Source: Albula goreensis
Lineage: Eukaryota; Chordata; Actinopteri; Albuliformes; Albulidae
Direction of reading: 5' to 3'
DNA length: 64,000 nucleotides
NCBI GenBank assembly: GCA_022829145.1
Contig: CM040743.1
Span: 1,835,001 to 1,899,000, forward strand
Both the position numbers and the translations under genes were made by a program. Shown one piece after another: positions 34,644-46,900 of this stretch. Within the stretch, counting starts at the first letter, position 1, and every line of letters starts with the position of its first letter. The notes below the pieces were generated by a model. It saw only the letters and a program-made list of their open reading frames with translations. It was not told the DNA's origin and did no database searches.

Positions 34644-37600
34644 CTGGAGGAGCAGAGACACAGAGACACACAGAGTCATGCAGAGGGGGCGTGGTCCCAG
34701 AGAGTCAGAGGGGCTGACAGGGCTCAGAGCAGGAGCAGAGACACAGAGACACACAGAGTCAGAGGGGCTGGAGGAGCAGAGACACAGAGACACACACAGT
34801 CAGAGGGGCTGGAGGAGCAGAGACACAGAGACACACAGAGTCAGAGGGGCTGGAGGAGCAGAGACACAGAGACACAGAGTCAGAGGGGCTGGAGGAGCAG
34901 AGACACAGAGACACACAGAGTCAGAGGGGCTGGAGGAGCAGAGACACAGAGACACACAGAGTCAGAGGGGCTGGAGGAGCAGAGACACAGAGACACACAG
35001 AGTCAGAGGGGCTGGAGGCTGGAGGAGCAGAGACACAGAGACACACAGAGTCAGAGGGGCTGGAGGAGCAGAGACACAGAGACACACAGAGTCAGAGGGG
35101 CTGGAGGAGCAGAGACACAGAGACACACAGAGTCAGAGGGGCTGGTGGAGCAGAGACACACAGAGTCAGAGGGGCTGGTGGAGCAGAGACACACAGAGTC
35201 AGAGGGGCTGGAGGAGCAGAGACACAGAGACACACAGAGAGGGGCTCAGAGGGGAGGGCTGGAGGAGCAGAGACAGAGAGGGGCTGGAGGAGCAGAGACA
35301 GAGTCAGAGGGGCTGGAGGAGCACAGAGACACACACAGTCAGAGGGGCTGGAGGAGCAGAGGAGCTGAGAGGAGCAGAGACACAGACACACAGAGTCAAG
35401 AGAGAGACACAGAGTCAGAGGGGCTGGTGGAGCAGAGACACACAGAGTCAGAGGGGCTGGAGGAGCAGAGACACAGAGACACACAGAGTCAGAGGGGCTG
35501 GAGGAGCAGAGACACAGAGACACACAGAGTCAGAGTCACCTCTCAGAGAGCACAGCTCTCTCTTCATATGAGCAACAAGGTATTTGAATGGAGTGTGCCC
35601 CCTGTCTGTATCTGTGGACATGCGACTCACACTCCTTTCTTTAATCAATACACAGATAACTCAGCTCAACTACACCAGTACACAGCACATTCTAAGTACT
35701 TTTAAACATTTCTCTTGTTTAAAAGGCATTTAACAGTTTATTTTATTCATGTACATCTGTATGTGGACATATAATTCTGGTATCATAAGGCCTTCAAAAA
35801 GAGGAAAAGCCCCATGTTTTCCACACAGAGTAAACAAATTCACAAAATGGCCATGCAGGCAGAAAACCACATGTGTGCTTTACTTCGGCCACAGCTTCTT
35901 TTAACAAGGAAATCTATGCTGATATTTGGCACCCTCTATGTCAGTCTCATTGGTTTGGGATGAAAAGGTTGTGCAGGCAGACTGTGTGCATCTGAATGAC
36001 CAGAAGGGGGCGCTGGTGTTCAATGAGTCACAGACATCCCATTGGATGAGCCATCCAGCAGCCCCCATTCAAAGCTGTTTGATTCATTCACTGAGTTAAC
36101 TATTGATGAGGCTTCATCAGTCACAGTGACCATGTGATCATGCTCCTCCCAGCGTCCGTCCCTACCTCTCCTCAGCCCTCTGTTCTGGAACACCAGCACA
36201 CCCAGCACCACCAGCAGCAGGAACAACAGCGCCCCCAGCACCACGAAGGCCACTGCAGGGATGGACAGGCTGGGTGGGAGCTGCGTCACTGGGGTCCTTC
36301 GTCTGGGCTCTGAAGGAGGGGAAGAGGAGGGGGAGGGCATCAGCAAACAACACAGCACACTGCAGCTACGCAGCTCACACTGACCACTCAGCAATGCCAT
36401 TACTGTGGGAGAAATGCATTACACAAAACCAATGACCACATCAAACGCTCCATCTAAAGCCATTACTGTGAGAAAACGAAATGACCATCAAGCAAATGAA
36501 ACAGACCATAACCAATAATTAAAGTCTATTTTCATGAAGTGATTTAGTTAGTGATGATTGTTACAGTTTGACATCTATGATGTTCTGACATTCTGTCCTT
36601 TCTTATATTCTTGTTGATCAGGAATGCTTTGTCCTGGTCAAATGTCCTGGCTAGAATGGAGAATGGATCTGTGTTCTTGTGGGCCGTGTGCAAACTCGGG
36701 CTGTCTCACCTGCACAGGTAACCCCTGCGTCCTCCTTGTGGGAGCAGTCGCTCTGGTTAAGAGGAGACCGACAGCAGTCCCACAGGTGGAGCTCATCTCC
36801 AGTGCAGTTCACCTCGTCCAGCCAGATGGTGCCGTTGCCCCTCCCAAATGTGGCGTTGCCCTCCACCCTCAGAGCCTCTCCACAGCCCAGCTGTCTGCAG
36901 ACCACCTGCGCCTCCCTCATGTCCCAAGAGTCATCGCACACCGTCCCCCAGGACCCCTCCAACCGCACCTCCACCCTCCCAGAGCACTTACTGGGGCCCA
37001 CCAGCCGCAGCTGTGGGGGATCTGGAACAGAGCAGGAGGGTGTGGCTCACTGATCCTCCTCATCAGAGGCATGCTGGGATACTGGAGGACTGGCACAGTA
37101 AACTCACCTGGGCACTGCAGCTCCTGCCTCTGCTCCTCAGCTGGAATCAGGTTCTTCATGGGACCTTCCAAAATAAACCAGTGTGAAAAATAAACTTTGT
37201 TCTGAAATAAAGTTTAAAAAAAAAAACATTTTTTTGTTCTTTAGTAATCAAACATTTGTTGGATTTCTTTGTAAAATTCAGTACCTAACTGATTTATACA
37301 GTACATCTCGCAGCAAATCTTACAAAATATGGGCTCTTTGAAAAGCAATCATTTTCAACAACATATGAAAGAAAATCAAAACCTTACTTGTGATCTGGCT
37401 GGTTAGAAGCTCTATCTTCTTTCACAAAATGAAGCATTATGAGAGTCTCAAATGAGACATTACATTTGTCTCCTTTAAAAGCATTCATACTTCATTTATA
37501 CCTCAAGAAGTGAAGTTATGCTTGTAGCAAAAACCAGAGTATGGAGTGGTATTCCAGGACTGAGTTTGGACAGCACTGCTCTAAATCTTATTTGAAAAAA

Positions 37601-40286
37601 AAAAATATTAGGTAGGGTTTAGTAGTGTTTACCTTTACAGGTGATTTTAGCAGTGTCTGTGACATCACAGAGCTTTTCACCCCATGCAGAGGGGCACTGC
37701 CATAGAGACTCATCATGGAATCCACACTTAATGTTGTCAACCCAGAAAGGAGATCCAGGGGGGAGAGAGGTGATGACTGGTGTAAGACTTACTGTCCCCA
37801 CAGCCTAACTGGCGACATATCACAGTAGCAGTGTCTCCTGTCATGTCATTCCCACACACACTCCCCCAGGTGCCGTTGTAGAAAACCTCTGCCAAACCTG
37901 AGCAGACTCTGGTATCGTCCCCCTGTCTCAGTCTCAGCTGCTTGTATTCTGTTACAGAAACAGAACAAAGAGCAACAATTTCTTTCTGACAGAAACACTG
38001 TAATGAAACCTAATTGAGAAGCTTCAATGAGAGAAGTTTCAGCTCTAAAGGTTTGTAACCTCATGCTCATTGGCTCAGGCTGTCCTTTTTATGACTACTC
38101 TGTGTTTAGGACCCAATGTCATGTTCATCTCTAAACACTACATCCTTCCCTGTTTAGTTGACTTTGTGACTGATGGGCAGTGATGTCAATAATTGGCTCA
38201 TGAAGAATGAGACTGAAATTCAATCAGAACCTTGGCTACATTAACAGATTCTTCTATGAGGATATTCACATTCTGAGTCACACTTTTGAGCATGGCTAAG
38301 CAAACAGCCTCTCTGGAATGATGGATCCTGTTTCTCCAGGGTAAAGAGCAGCTCTGAAACTCATCTCTACAGGAAGCTGAAAGACACTGAACACTGTTCT
38401 GTACCTGAACACAGGACCATCACGTCCTGCTTGTGTCCACAGTCCTCTGTCTGTCCCCACTCTGCTGTGGGGCACTCCCACAGGGACGTCTCGTTCCCCA
38501 CACAGCCCACCTCATCCAGCCAGATGGGTCCAGTTGCTGGTCTGAGGGGGAAGGGCAGCGGGACACTGAGGGCCGTCCCACACTGGAGCTGTCTGCACAC
38601 CACCTGAGCGTCCTCCAGGTCCCAGGAGTCATCACACACCGTCCCCCAGGAGCCCCTGTGGAACACCTCCAGCCTTCCTGCACAGTCCCCCCCTCCCCCC
38701 ACCAGCCTGAGGTACCTGTGACCTGAGAGAGAGGAGAGAGAGAGAGAGAGAGAGAGAGTGAGAGAGAGAGATAAACAACATGCTGAATACCACTAAAAAA
38801 TATCCCATGATAAACAATACCTAAATACAGCAGAAGAAAGTATCAGACTTAATTATTATAATATGTACTCACTGGAACAGGTGATGGACACCTGTTTACT
38901 GGAGCCACAGGTGAGACTGTGTGGAGCACTGCAGTTCCCCAGGTGAGACTCTGTCCCTTTGCACTGAAACCCTGTCAGACACACCTCACTGTCCCCAGTC
39001 CCAGACGGAGAGGAACTGTAGACCTGCACTGCAGAGCCACAGCCCAGCTGTCTGCAGACCACAGAGGCCTCCCTGAAGCTCCAGGACTCCACAACTCTCC
39101 TCCAGGTGTGCTGGTAGTACACCTCCACCTGGCCCTCACACTCACTCTCTCCAGACAGCCGCACCGTCCCGTCTAGAGCTGAGAGAGCAGAACCTGCACA
39201 CCCATAAACAGCCACTCTAAGTGAGATATTCAAATGCATTTAGACAGAACAATAGCTATTCACATTCAGTTTTAAAATTATTTCAAGTTTATACACAGTT
39301 GATCACTCACACATGCAAGACTCAGTTTTTAAAGTAAAAACACACCTGACCAACTGATTGACAAATTACTGTGCAGAAATCAGTGAACACATGTACACAG
39401 TACAACAGGAGTGCTCAGAAAACAGTAATGTGATGTTCATACAATACAAAGAACTAGGAGTCCTCACCAGTACAGATGACTCCAACATCCTGTCCATGTG
39501 AGCACGCTGCTCGGCTCCATGAGGAAACAGCACACTGTGAGAGGCGTGTCTCGTTCCCATGGCAATTAAACACATCAGCCCTGATTGGGCCACTCCCCTC
39601 TCCAAACCAGGCCTGTCCCACCACTGCCACTGCAGTCCCACACTCCAGCTGCTGACAGAGGACATTGGAGGCTCTCATATCCCAGCATGCATCACACACT
39701 GTCCCCCAGGTACCGAGGTACTGCAGCTCCACTCGGCCAGAGCAGATGTCAGGGCCATTAACCAGCCTGGACTCTGTGTACCCTACACACAGGACAGTGG
39801 GGTTAGTGACTGAGCAGCACTGAGATACAGTCACCTTCCTGCAGTGACTTCGCCTCAGTTTCAAAAACAGGGCTGAACATCATTTTACAAGGAAAAAGAG
39901 TTTTCTTTAGAGATAAAAATCAAATAATCATAGTATCACAAACCCTAAAAAATGAAAAGAATACACAAGACTCTTACCAGAACACACCAGTCCCACATCG
40001 TTTGCATGGGAGCAGTGTTGTTTCTGTGTAGGTGATTTTGGGCAGAAGTGAATCTTAGATTCATTGCCTCTACACTGAATCTCCTCTGACCACACCTGGC
40101 CCTCCCCCTGGCCAAACGCAGCTGCCCCCCGCACCTCTGCAGGTACCCCACAGTCCAGCTCCCGACACACAACCTCTGCGTCCTGCTGGTCAAAGTCAGC
40201 GTCACACACTGTGCCCCAGGATTTCCCATGATTCACCTCTACTCTCCCAGAGCACAGTTGAAGACCTCCCACAAGCCTGACTCCTC
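32080..40286 (-). CDS. SRCR gene B: inverted copy of SRCR gene A, 5' end missing
   Basis: Minus-strand exons: SRCR2 39978-40286; SRCR3 39468-39782; SRCR4 38873-39193; SRCR5 38405-38722; SRCR6 37633-37948; linker 37108-37164; SRCR7 36710-37021; TM 36166-36309; tail 34545-34643, 34090-34161, 33251-33324, 32982-33047, 32654-32722 and 32080-32177. Domains 2-5 and 7 are intact, including domain 2, which is broken in gene A. Domain 6 has one extra base (316 nt). The stalk exons and one GELLKGD tail exon are missing. The third tail exon is two bases longer than in A and breaks phase into the next exon. The last exon has one extra G and stops early ([15 protein letters not shown]). Signal peptide and domain 1 would lie in or beyond the hAT element and the N gap. 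Expected role as for gene A. Confidence 0.82.
33880..34089. repeat. Tandem repeat beside SRCR B tail exon 2 donor
   Basis: Four to five degenerate copies of agagctccacagagctccac, ccctacatccactg. Mirror of 26198-26330 with a different copy number. Confidence 0.85.
34644..35540 (-). repeat. Minisatellite made of splice-acceptor copies (right arm)
   Basis: About twenty units (ctggaggagcagagacacag on the plus strand), longer than the 0.6-kb left-arm array and with more irregular short units near 35230-35400. It abuts the acceptor of the first tail exon. Confidence 0.92.
36166..36309 (-). CDS. SRCR B transmembrane exon
   Basis: 144 nt as in gene [37 protein letters not shown]. Read-through of the donor again gives a short alternative tail. 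Confidence 0.88.
36710..37021 (-). CDS. SRCR B domain 7 (intact)
   Basis: [58 protein letters not shown] through DAGVTCAG. 312 nt, eight cysteines. Confidence 0.9.
37108..37164 (-). CDS. SRCR B linker exon
   Basis: 57-nt phase 1-1 exon encoding [19 protein letters not shown], between domains 6 and 7. Acceptor ttggaag, donor cccag/gtgagt. Confidence 0.6.
37633..37948 (-). CDS. SRCR B domain 6, diverged and frame-shifted
   Basis: [49 protein letters not shown]; an extra G then moves [20 protein letters not shown] and [12 protein letters not shown] into another frame. Much less similar to gene A domain 6 than the neighbouring domains are to theirs. Confidence 0.8.
38405..38722 (-). CDS. SRCR B domain 5 (intact)
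   Basis: 318 nt, one residue longer than in A ([12 protein letters not shown]). Preceded by a (GA)n tract in the intron. Donor gtacag is better than in A. Confidence 0.9.
38730..38772. repeat. (GA)n tract
   Basis: Gagaga run in the intron before SRCR B domain 5; not present at the mirror position in gene A. Confidence 0.8.
38873..39193 (-). CDS. SRCR B domain 4 (intact)
   Basis: [47 protein letters not shown]. Same missing canonical cysteine as gene A. Confidence 0.9.
39468..39782 (-). CDS. SRCR B domain 3 (intact)
   Basis: 315 nt, nearly identical to gene A domain 3 ([20 protein letters not shown] through [10 protein letters not shown]). Confidence 0.9.
39978..40286 (-). CDS. SRCR B domain 2 (intact)
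   Basis: 309-nt exon: [54 protein letters not shown]. Acceptor cactag present. Confidence 0.9.
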
Positions 40287-41834
40287 CTAGTGTTACAGGT
40301 CAGTAGAAAATAAACAGGAAAACATTAACAATGACTGGAATTTTATTCCAGAAACAAACTTCAGCACAACTGCATGGACAAAGGGCTGCATAGCTCTGAT
40401 ACATAGAGTACAGCAGTGTGAGATGAGACAGTTACACTTTAACTGCAGCTTGATTATCAAATACCCTGCCCTCCATATTTGACAAATATATTCAAATGTA
40501 CACTTTTGCTAGATCCTCCAGCAATGTAGATTTGATAACACAAGATGTTATTTATAATTAAACCCTTATTAAACCAGGGAAATCCAAATGAGAGTCTCTT
40601 TATAATACTATATCCAGTGATGTGATGTCATATTTCCCGCCATGGCTGCACTTGTAGTGCAGTGTCGTGATCTGTGTCCACACCATTATCAAAATGACCT
40701 TTCAGATCAAAGGTTTGTTAAAACACCCCACAATTTCAGCTTTCTCCTTCCCTTCATGAGAATCCATCGTTATGTGGTTATGTGGGCTGGGACATACATT
40801 ACACATTGCAGCTGCTCTGATTAATATTCAGAAGTCGGTGGGATAAGTATATTTCTTTGAGGCTGCGTTCAGTTATAAAATGCTTTTGGACCCCCTGATC
40901 AGATCTGTGCGCTTGTTTCTGAGAGCCCCGGCAGGAGGTCCAGTCAGCAGGTGCTTTTCTTTGTCTACCAATAGCTCAAGAGTCATTTTTCAGTCTTTCT
41001 GTCATTCTTCTGTCTTTGCTACATTAACAGAGAGCCACAGATTACCCATAATGCTTAAAAAATGTACAGAAGGTCACCTTTTATGCTGGCATATTTACAT
41101 ATTTTGTTTTAGCATTTTAGAGTAATACACATTCCATCTTCTGTGCCCCCATTTTAAGTGAGAATAACTCTTTCCACAGACTGACCTTATAATTTATGAT
41201 ATGTTAAAGTCAGTTTTTAATTACACATTCTTTATAGGCCATACCTGTAAACTTTAAACTCAACAGGTTTAACACACAGCATCATTAAGCCCATTTTTAA
41301 ACTGAGATGATTTCCAATGTCTTTGCTACAGCTATTTATGGTAAACTATTACATTTTTAGCTATAAATACCTCCCTTTGATCTTTCACAAACATTAAAAT
41401 GTCAATGGGTCCAAATTTCAGTTATTACATTCGATATCCTCCCCTTCATAATCTCATTTGATTAGTAAAAGTATCCCTGAGGTCGTGGGCAGGTTGCTTT
41501 TTAAAACACTCAAACTAACACACATGTTCTGTTGATATTGCCGCTCCATGACCCCAAAACGAATGTGAGGATTTCACACATAATGAATGAACTATAGTCA
41601 ATTTGCCCTCATTAGAACTGACGACAAAAAGAGGTGTTCTAAAAGGGTGATATGTTTATGCATATAGATAACCAATACAGAGGAGGTGGCATTCTGGATA
41701 TTTGTCTCATATTCATCTTGTTTTCTCAAATATAAATTGCTGGAGCATACAGCTAAAATATATATTTTGACTGTAATGAAAGAATATGCAATTACAGTGT
41801 AATTACACAGAAATTATACAGGATGATCATAGAT

Positions 41835-42145
41835 CAGTGGTTCTTAACCTTGTTGGAGGTACTGAACCCCACCAGTTTCATATGCGCATTCACCGAACCC
41901 TTCTTAATTGGAAAAATTAGATATGATTTTTTTCAAATTCAAAACATAGGTATATATTTTACTGGTGCACAAAATGAACCGTGCATCAACACCATTGTGT
42001 TCAAAGAACAAAACCATCAAAACATGATTTTCACACAAAAACAAAAGCGGGACGTGACATCAGGAATCACATGAGTCGGGTGTGTGTCTTGACCTCCGCC
42101 GAACCCCTGAGAATGACTCACCGAACCCCAGGGTTCGATCGAACC
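41835..42145. mobile_element. hAT-type DNA transposon or MITE, right end lost in N gap
   Basis: Starts cagtggttcttaacc, a typical hAT terminal repeat, and ends at the gap with gaaccccagggttcgatcgaa after ccgaacccctgagaatgac. The internal and near-terminal gttcg-rich repeats match a widespread vertebrate hAT family by recognition. It interrupts the right arm of the inverted duplication. The second terminal repeat and the 8-bp target duplication cannot be seen. Confidence 0.65.
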
Positions 42146-42645
42146 NNNNNNNNNNNNNNNNNNNNNNNNNNNNNNNNNNNNNNNNNNNNNNNNNNNNNNN
42201 NNNNNNNNNNNNNNNNNNNNNNNNNNNNNNNNNNNNNNNNNNNNNNNNNNNNNNNNNNNNNNNNNNNNNNNNNNNNNNNNNNNNNNNNNNNNNNNNNNNN
42301 NNNNNNNNNNNNNNNNNNNNNNNNNNNNNNNNNNNNNNNNNNNNNNNNNNNNNNNNNNNNNNNNNNNNNNNNNNNNNNNNNNNNNNNNNNNNNNNNNNNN
42401 NNNNNNNNNNNNNNNNNNNNNNNNNNNNNNNNNNNNNNNNNNNNNNNNNNNNNNNNNNNNNNNNNNNNNNNNNNNNNNNNNNNNNNNNNNNNNNNNNNNN
42501 NNNNNNNNNNNNNNNNNNNNNNNNNNNNNNNNNNNNNNNNNNNNNNNNNNNNNNNNNNNNNNNNNNNNNNNNNNNNNNNNNNNNNNNNNNNNNNNNNNNN
42601 NNNNNNNNNNNNNNNNNNNNNNNNNNNNNNNNNNNNNNNNNNNNN
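42146..42645. other. Assembly gap (500 N)
   Basis: Exactly 500 N, a conventional size for gaps of unknown length. Flanked by the hAT element on the left and a CA repeat on the right, so the order of the two halves of the window depends on scaffolding. Confidence 0.98.
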
Positions 42646-42680
42646 CACACACACACACACGCAGAGACACACACACAGAT
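42646..42680. repeat. CA microsatellite at gap edge
   Basis: Cacacaca run immediately after the N block, a likely cause of the gap. Confidence 0.85.
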
Positions 42681-42809
42681 GAGAGGCCAAATCAACATCA
42701 TTGCTTTATGTAAATTACTTGCCCATGTTGGATGTTGCTTTGTATTCATATGTATTGAGTGACAAGACACAAAAACATTTAAAACATGTTTTAGACTTCT
42801 TATACTTAC

Positions 42810-43245
42810 TTTGCTTTGAGAGGATCTCTTCTTCGTGACCACACTAATGTATGCTACCTCATCTTCTGTCTCACTCTGCAAAAGACACAAAAACACAGTC
42901 AATACCACCGGAGAATCTGAAATGCTCATTATCTGGCAGTTTGTGACAGAGGAGGAGAAATATCACATGACCTGTACTGTAGTTCTGATTGGATAAGGAA
43001 GAGACAAATGCATACATATTCACACTGACCTGCTTCAATTGGCTTCTGCCCTGATCTCCTTCAGCCAATCAGCCAATCAAGTTGTCACAGGGATAGATGA
43101 GCACATGGACTAAGATGCACTTTGAGTTTTAGGCTCTAAAATGATTAAAGCTGGTTGTATGATTAAAACTACGGCACTCTGTACACTGTCTGAAACACAC
43201 TTACTGTGCTCTGGTTTTCCTCTTTCCTCTTGGTCTTAGCGTTCT
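42810..43245 (-). CDS. Ig gene 1 tail exons with ITIM
   Basis: Exon 43205-43245 is a 41-nt basic exon (NAKTKRKEENQST). Exon 42810-42875 encodes SETEDEVAYISVVTKKRSSQ with ITIM VAYISV. The terminal exon(s), seen in gene 2, are missing into the gap. Confidence 0.8.
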
Positions 43246-43926
43246 CTACAAAACAAGAAATGGAAGTAAACTGCCAGTAAACTGCTTATTAAATAAATGT
43301 AAATAAGATTTGCATGACACTCTCCCTTGTTATAAAAATGACAATTTAAAATTTTATGCATCCTATGATCATTGTGGAATGACGTGACCAAATGCAATCC
43401 CGTAACAATTCTGTACTTAGATTCTGTACTGACATACTGTATTGTAAAACACAACCTGCTGGAAACCTCCTGTATTTAAGAGGCAGAGAAGACAGAAGGA
43501 ACACACAGGCTGAGTATCTGGTTAGTCTAGAGAATCTGCGCTGATTCTTACTGTGAGTGTTCCACAGCTTCCAGGTAACCACGGCAGTGATTACCAATAG
43601 CAGCAGGAGGCCAAAGGTCACGAGGAAGGGAATCAGGATGTCATGACTGTGTCAAAAGCAGAATGACACTTCTAACACTTTACAACAACAAAAAAAATTA
43701 ATAATATAATATTACAAAAATTCTTTTGTATGATGGGGTGAAACATACTTTAGAAAACCTTTCCAACCTATAACGTTGTATACGTATGAAAGGGTCAGGC
43801 TGTAGTTACAACTGAAATTCAGAATAAAACATTCATTCATATAATTTGTGCACTCTGCACCCTTTGGTAACATTACTTACATGTCTGACTCTCCAACTTC
43901 TGCATCTGTACCTGGAGCTGTGGCAG

Positions 43927-43996
<70 letters not shown>

Positions 43997-46900
43997 GAAA
44001 GATTATTCAAATGCATTATGGGAAGGATAGTTTTAAATGTAAAAAAGTTTGAAGTCTGAGTGAAAATGCAAGAGAAAAAAATGTGTATTTGGGTATACAT
44101 TTGAATCTGCAAATGAAAGCATATTCTCACATACACAAATGAAGATTGTACATTGTTCTCATGCTGAAAATGAACAGATGAAACAGAGAGGGTTGAAGAA
44201 ACTTAATTCATTTTTGTAATAGTGCAGAGTGCAGAAGAAGGCTGGTGATATGTTCAAAAGAGGCGACATATTTAAAATGGCAAATGAAGTTTCAGAAGCA
44301 TAAATAAAAAGATTAAGGTGGTGAAAAAGCAGAGAAGGTTGAAGAAACTTAAGCATCAGATGCTTTATTAATCAGCAGGTTTCCCCCACAGCGTACAAAG
44401 AGCTGAGCTCTCACCAGTGGTGGAGGAGTTAGTGTGCTGTGTGACGGTGCTGAGCACTGGCGGCTGTGTGGTACCTGAGCACAGAGATGAGGTTAATGAC
44501 ATCAATCAGAAACATACACCAGACCGTGTGGAACATGAGGAAAAATCTCACATATTTAAATGTGAAATAATGCAGCATATTTGGCTCAAGGCACTGTGAG
44601 CTCAGTGTGTTTACCAGCAGTGGTTTCAGTTTTCTCTGTGACGTAGATGTGAACTGGGATCTGCAGGTCTCCAGCAGCACACCAGTACCAGCCTGTGTCG
44701 CTCCTCTCCAGTTCCCTCACTGTCACATTGAACTGTCCGATATCGTCATCACTGATCTGGATGGTTGAATTCTGGGATGTCTCAACTGCCCCTGCTTCCA
44801 GACAGGAGATCTGGTCCCCGATCCTGCACCATTTCCTCTGTTTCCCCGGAAGACTGTCACCATAGAGACAGTGGATGCTGACGTTGCCCCCTTCCACACC
44901 GCTCACCCTGTTCTTCTCCACTGACAGGTCTGCAGTACCTGAACACAGAGACAGTGTTAATGAGGATTGGAAGCTGGGTTTACTATACCATGCAAAAAAA
45001 AAAAAATTATAATCATAAAATACATTCAAAAAGACATGTAGAAATGTTTTTGTAAGGCGGCTGACCTGCATGCTTATGACCACTCACCTGTGTGTGTAAG
45101 ACAGCTCACCTGTATGAGCCAGCTCACCTGTGTGTGTAAGACAGCTCACCTGTATGAGCCAGCTCACCTGTGTGTGTAAGACAGCTCACCTGTATGAGCC
45201 AGCTCACCTGTGTGTGTAAGACAGCTCACCTGTATGAGCCAAAGAGCCAGCTCACCTGTAGTGACAGTGAGATTCAGCTTTGCTCCACCCTCCAGTATTC
45301 CATCAAACTCCATAGAACACCAGTACTGTCCTGAGTCTGTAACCTGCAGGTCACTCAGGGTCACAGTGAACACCTGCTGGGCGGGGTCATCAGTGATTGA
45401 CACTCCTCCTTTACTCTGTGGAGAGTCACTGCGCACTATGGGGGTGCAGTAATTCCAGTGATATCCCTTACACCAGTATTTAACATGGTGTTCATATCCT
45501 TCATCATAGTGACACGGGATGGTGACAGATCCCCCTGCCTGCACGGTTAACCTGCTCACTGTCCTCACACTGTTAGTACCTGCAGAGACAAACAATAAAA
45601 CGACTTCAGAGCTTCATCAGTCATTTTTACCATAGACTATAAAAACATGATTAGCCAAGATAAAAAATAAGTGCACAGTTTACCATTACAGCAAATGAAG
45701 GCCATCAGAGGATCGTTAGCATTACAGCAAATGAAGGCCATCAGAGGATCGTTAGCATTACAGCAAATGAAGGCCATCAGAGGATCGTTAGCATTACAGC
45801 AAATGAAGGACATCAGAGGATCGTTAGCATTTATAAACCTCAGCAGCATGTTATTATCCAAACTGCCTCATAATATCTCTGCCAACATTTAGCCCAAATT
45901 GCCTCATCATTTTACTGGAGACCTACAGAGTGTCCAACACTGCACCGAGCCAGGAGAGCAGCACCCTGAGTGCGCCTGGGTGATCTGATCAGGGAGTATT
46001 ATTTCACACAGAGAGCTGTCTGTGCTTGGATCTGACTGAGAGGTCAGGTAGTAGAGACGGAGAACCTTGGAGAGTTCAGAGGTTTGATATAGTGCTGGAT
46101 ACTCTGTACACAGAGGTATAGGAAGAGCTTATACTATATATATATCTGGTGAAGGGTCTTTTTTCCTCAGTATATATTTGTATATTTCTTATTTTTCTAC
46201 AATGAGCCAACCTAATGTTGCAGGAAAGGAAAATAGCCTTTAACTAGTCTAACATGAGGTGGTTTGTGCAGCATACAACTAAAGATGCTGCATAAACTCC
46301 TGGCTGCTTACGGTTGGAGACGTAGATGTGAACTGGGATCTGCAGGCCTCCAGCAGCAGCCTGTGTCGCTCCTCTCCACCAGTCACACCAGCCTGTGTCG
46401 CTCCTCTCCAGTTCCCTCTTCTGTGTCTCCTGGACTGTCACAGAGGACACGAACACTTGCTCACCCTGTTCTTCTCCACTGACAGGGCTGGAGTACCTGA
46501 ACACAGAGACAGTGTTAATGTGGAAAGCTGGGTTCATCATCACCTGTGTCCGTAGACCGCTTCCTATGTGTGTGCACTCACCTGTGTGTGTAAGACAGCT
46601 CTGGGAATGAGCCAGCTCACCTCAGTGAGATTCAGCTGCTCCCTGCTCCATCAACCTCCATAGAACACCAGTCCAGTCTGACAGGAGACCAGGGTCACAG
46701 TCCCTGCTGGGCGGGGTCATCAGTGATTGACACTCCTCCTTTACAGAGTCAGTGCACATCTTTCTGTGTCCTTCATCATGTGAGACTGCCTTACCATAGT
46801 CAGTTCCTGCACAAACAGTGCAGGACTTTATTAGACATTACCTCAGAACCATCTTACTCCCTGCAGCAATGACAAACTTTTACTGCTCACCCTGTTCTTA

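Larger units (their letters stand above)
30841..41834 (-). repeat. Right arm of large inverted duplication
   Basis: Inner end starts cagatttgaatcacaggatt, the reverse complement of the left arm near 29603-29622. The outer end runs up to the hAT-like element at 41835; homology is still visible in the last bases (atgatcatagat against the left arm near 17436). Confidence 0.92.

Noticed and set aside
34489-35705. 360-codon frame on the plus strand ([14 protein letters not shown] repeats)
   Set aside because: It is the complement of the splice-acceptor minisatellite. The 41-bp units vary in length, and the frame runs antisense through the real exon 34545-34643.
41981-42929. Frames spanning the N block
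   Set aside because: They read through undefined bases; only the real tail exon at 42810-42875 is kept.
43030-43085. Extra tail exon in Ig gene 1 (aagccaattgaagcag)
   Set aside because: A very short possible exon (KPIEA) with a counterpart near 58785 in gene 2, but too short and with too weak a donor in gene 2 to call.
45637-45892. NANDPLMAFICC repeat protein
   Set aside because: 36-bp intronic tandem repeat, open on both strands.
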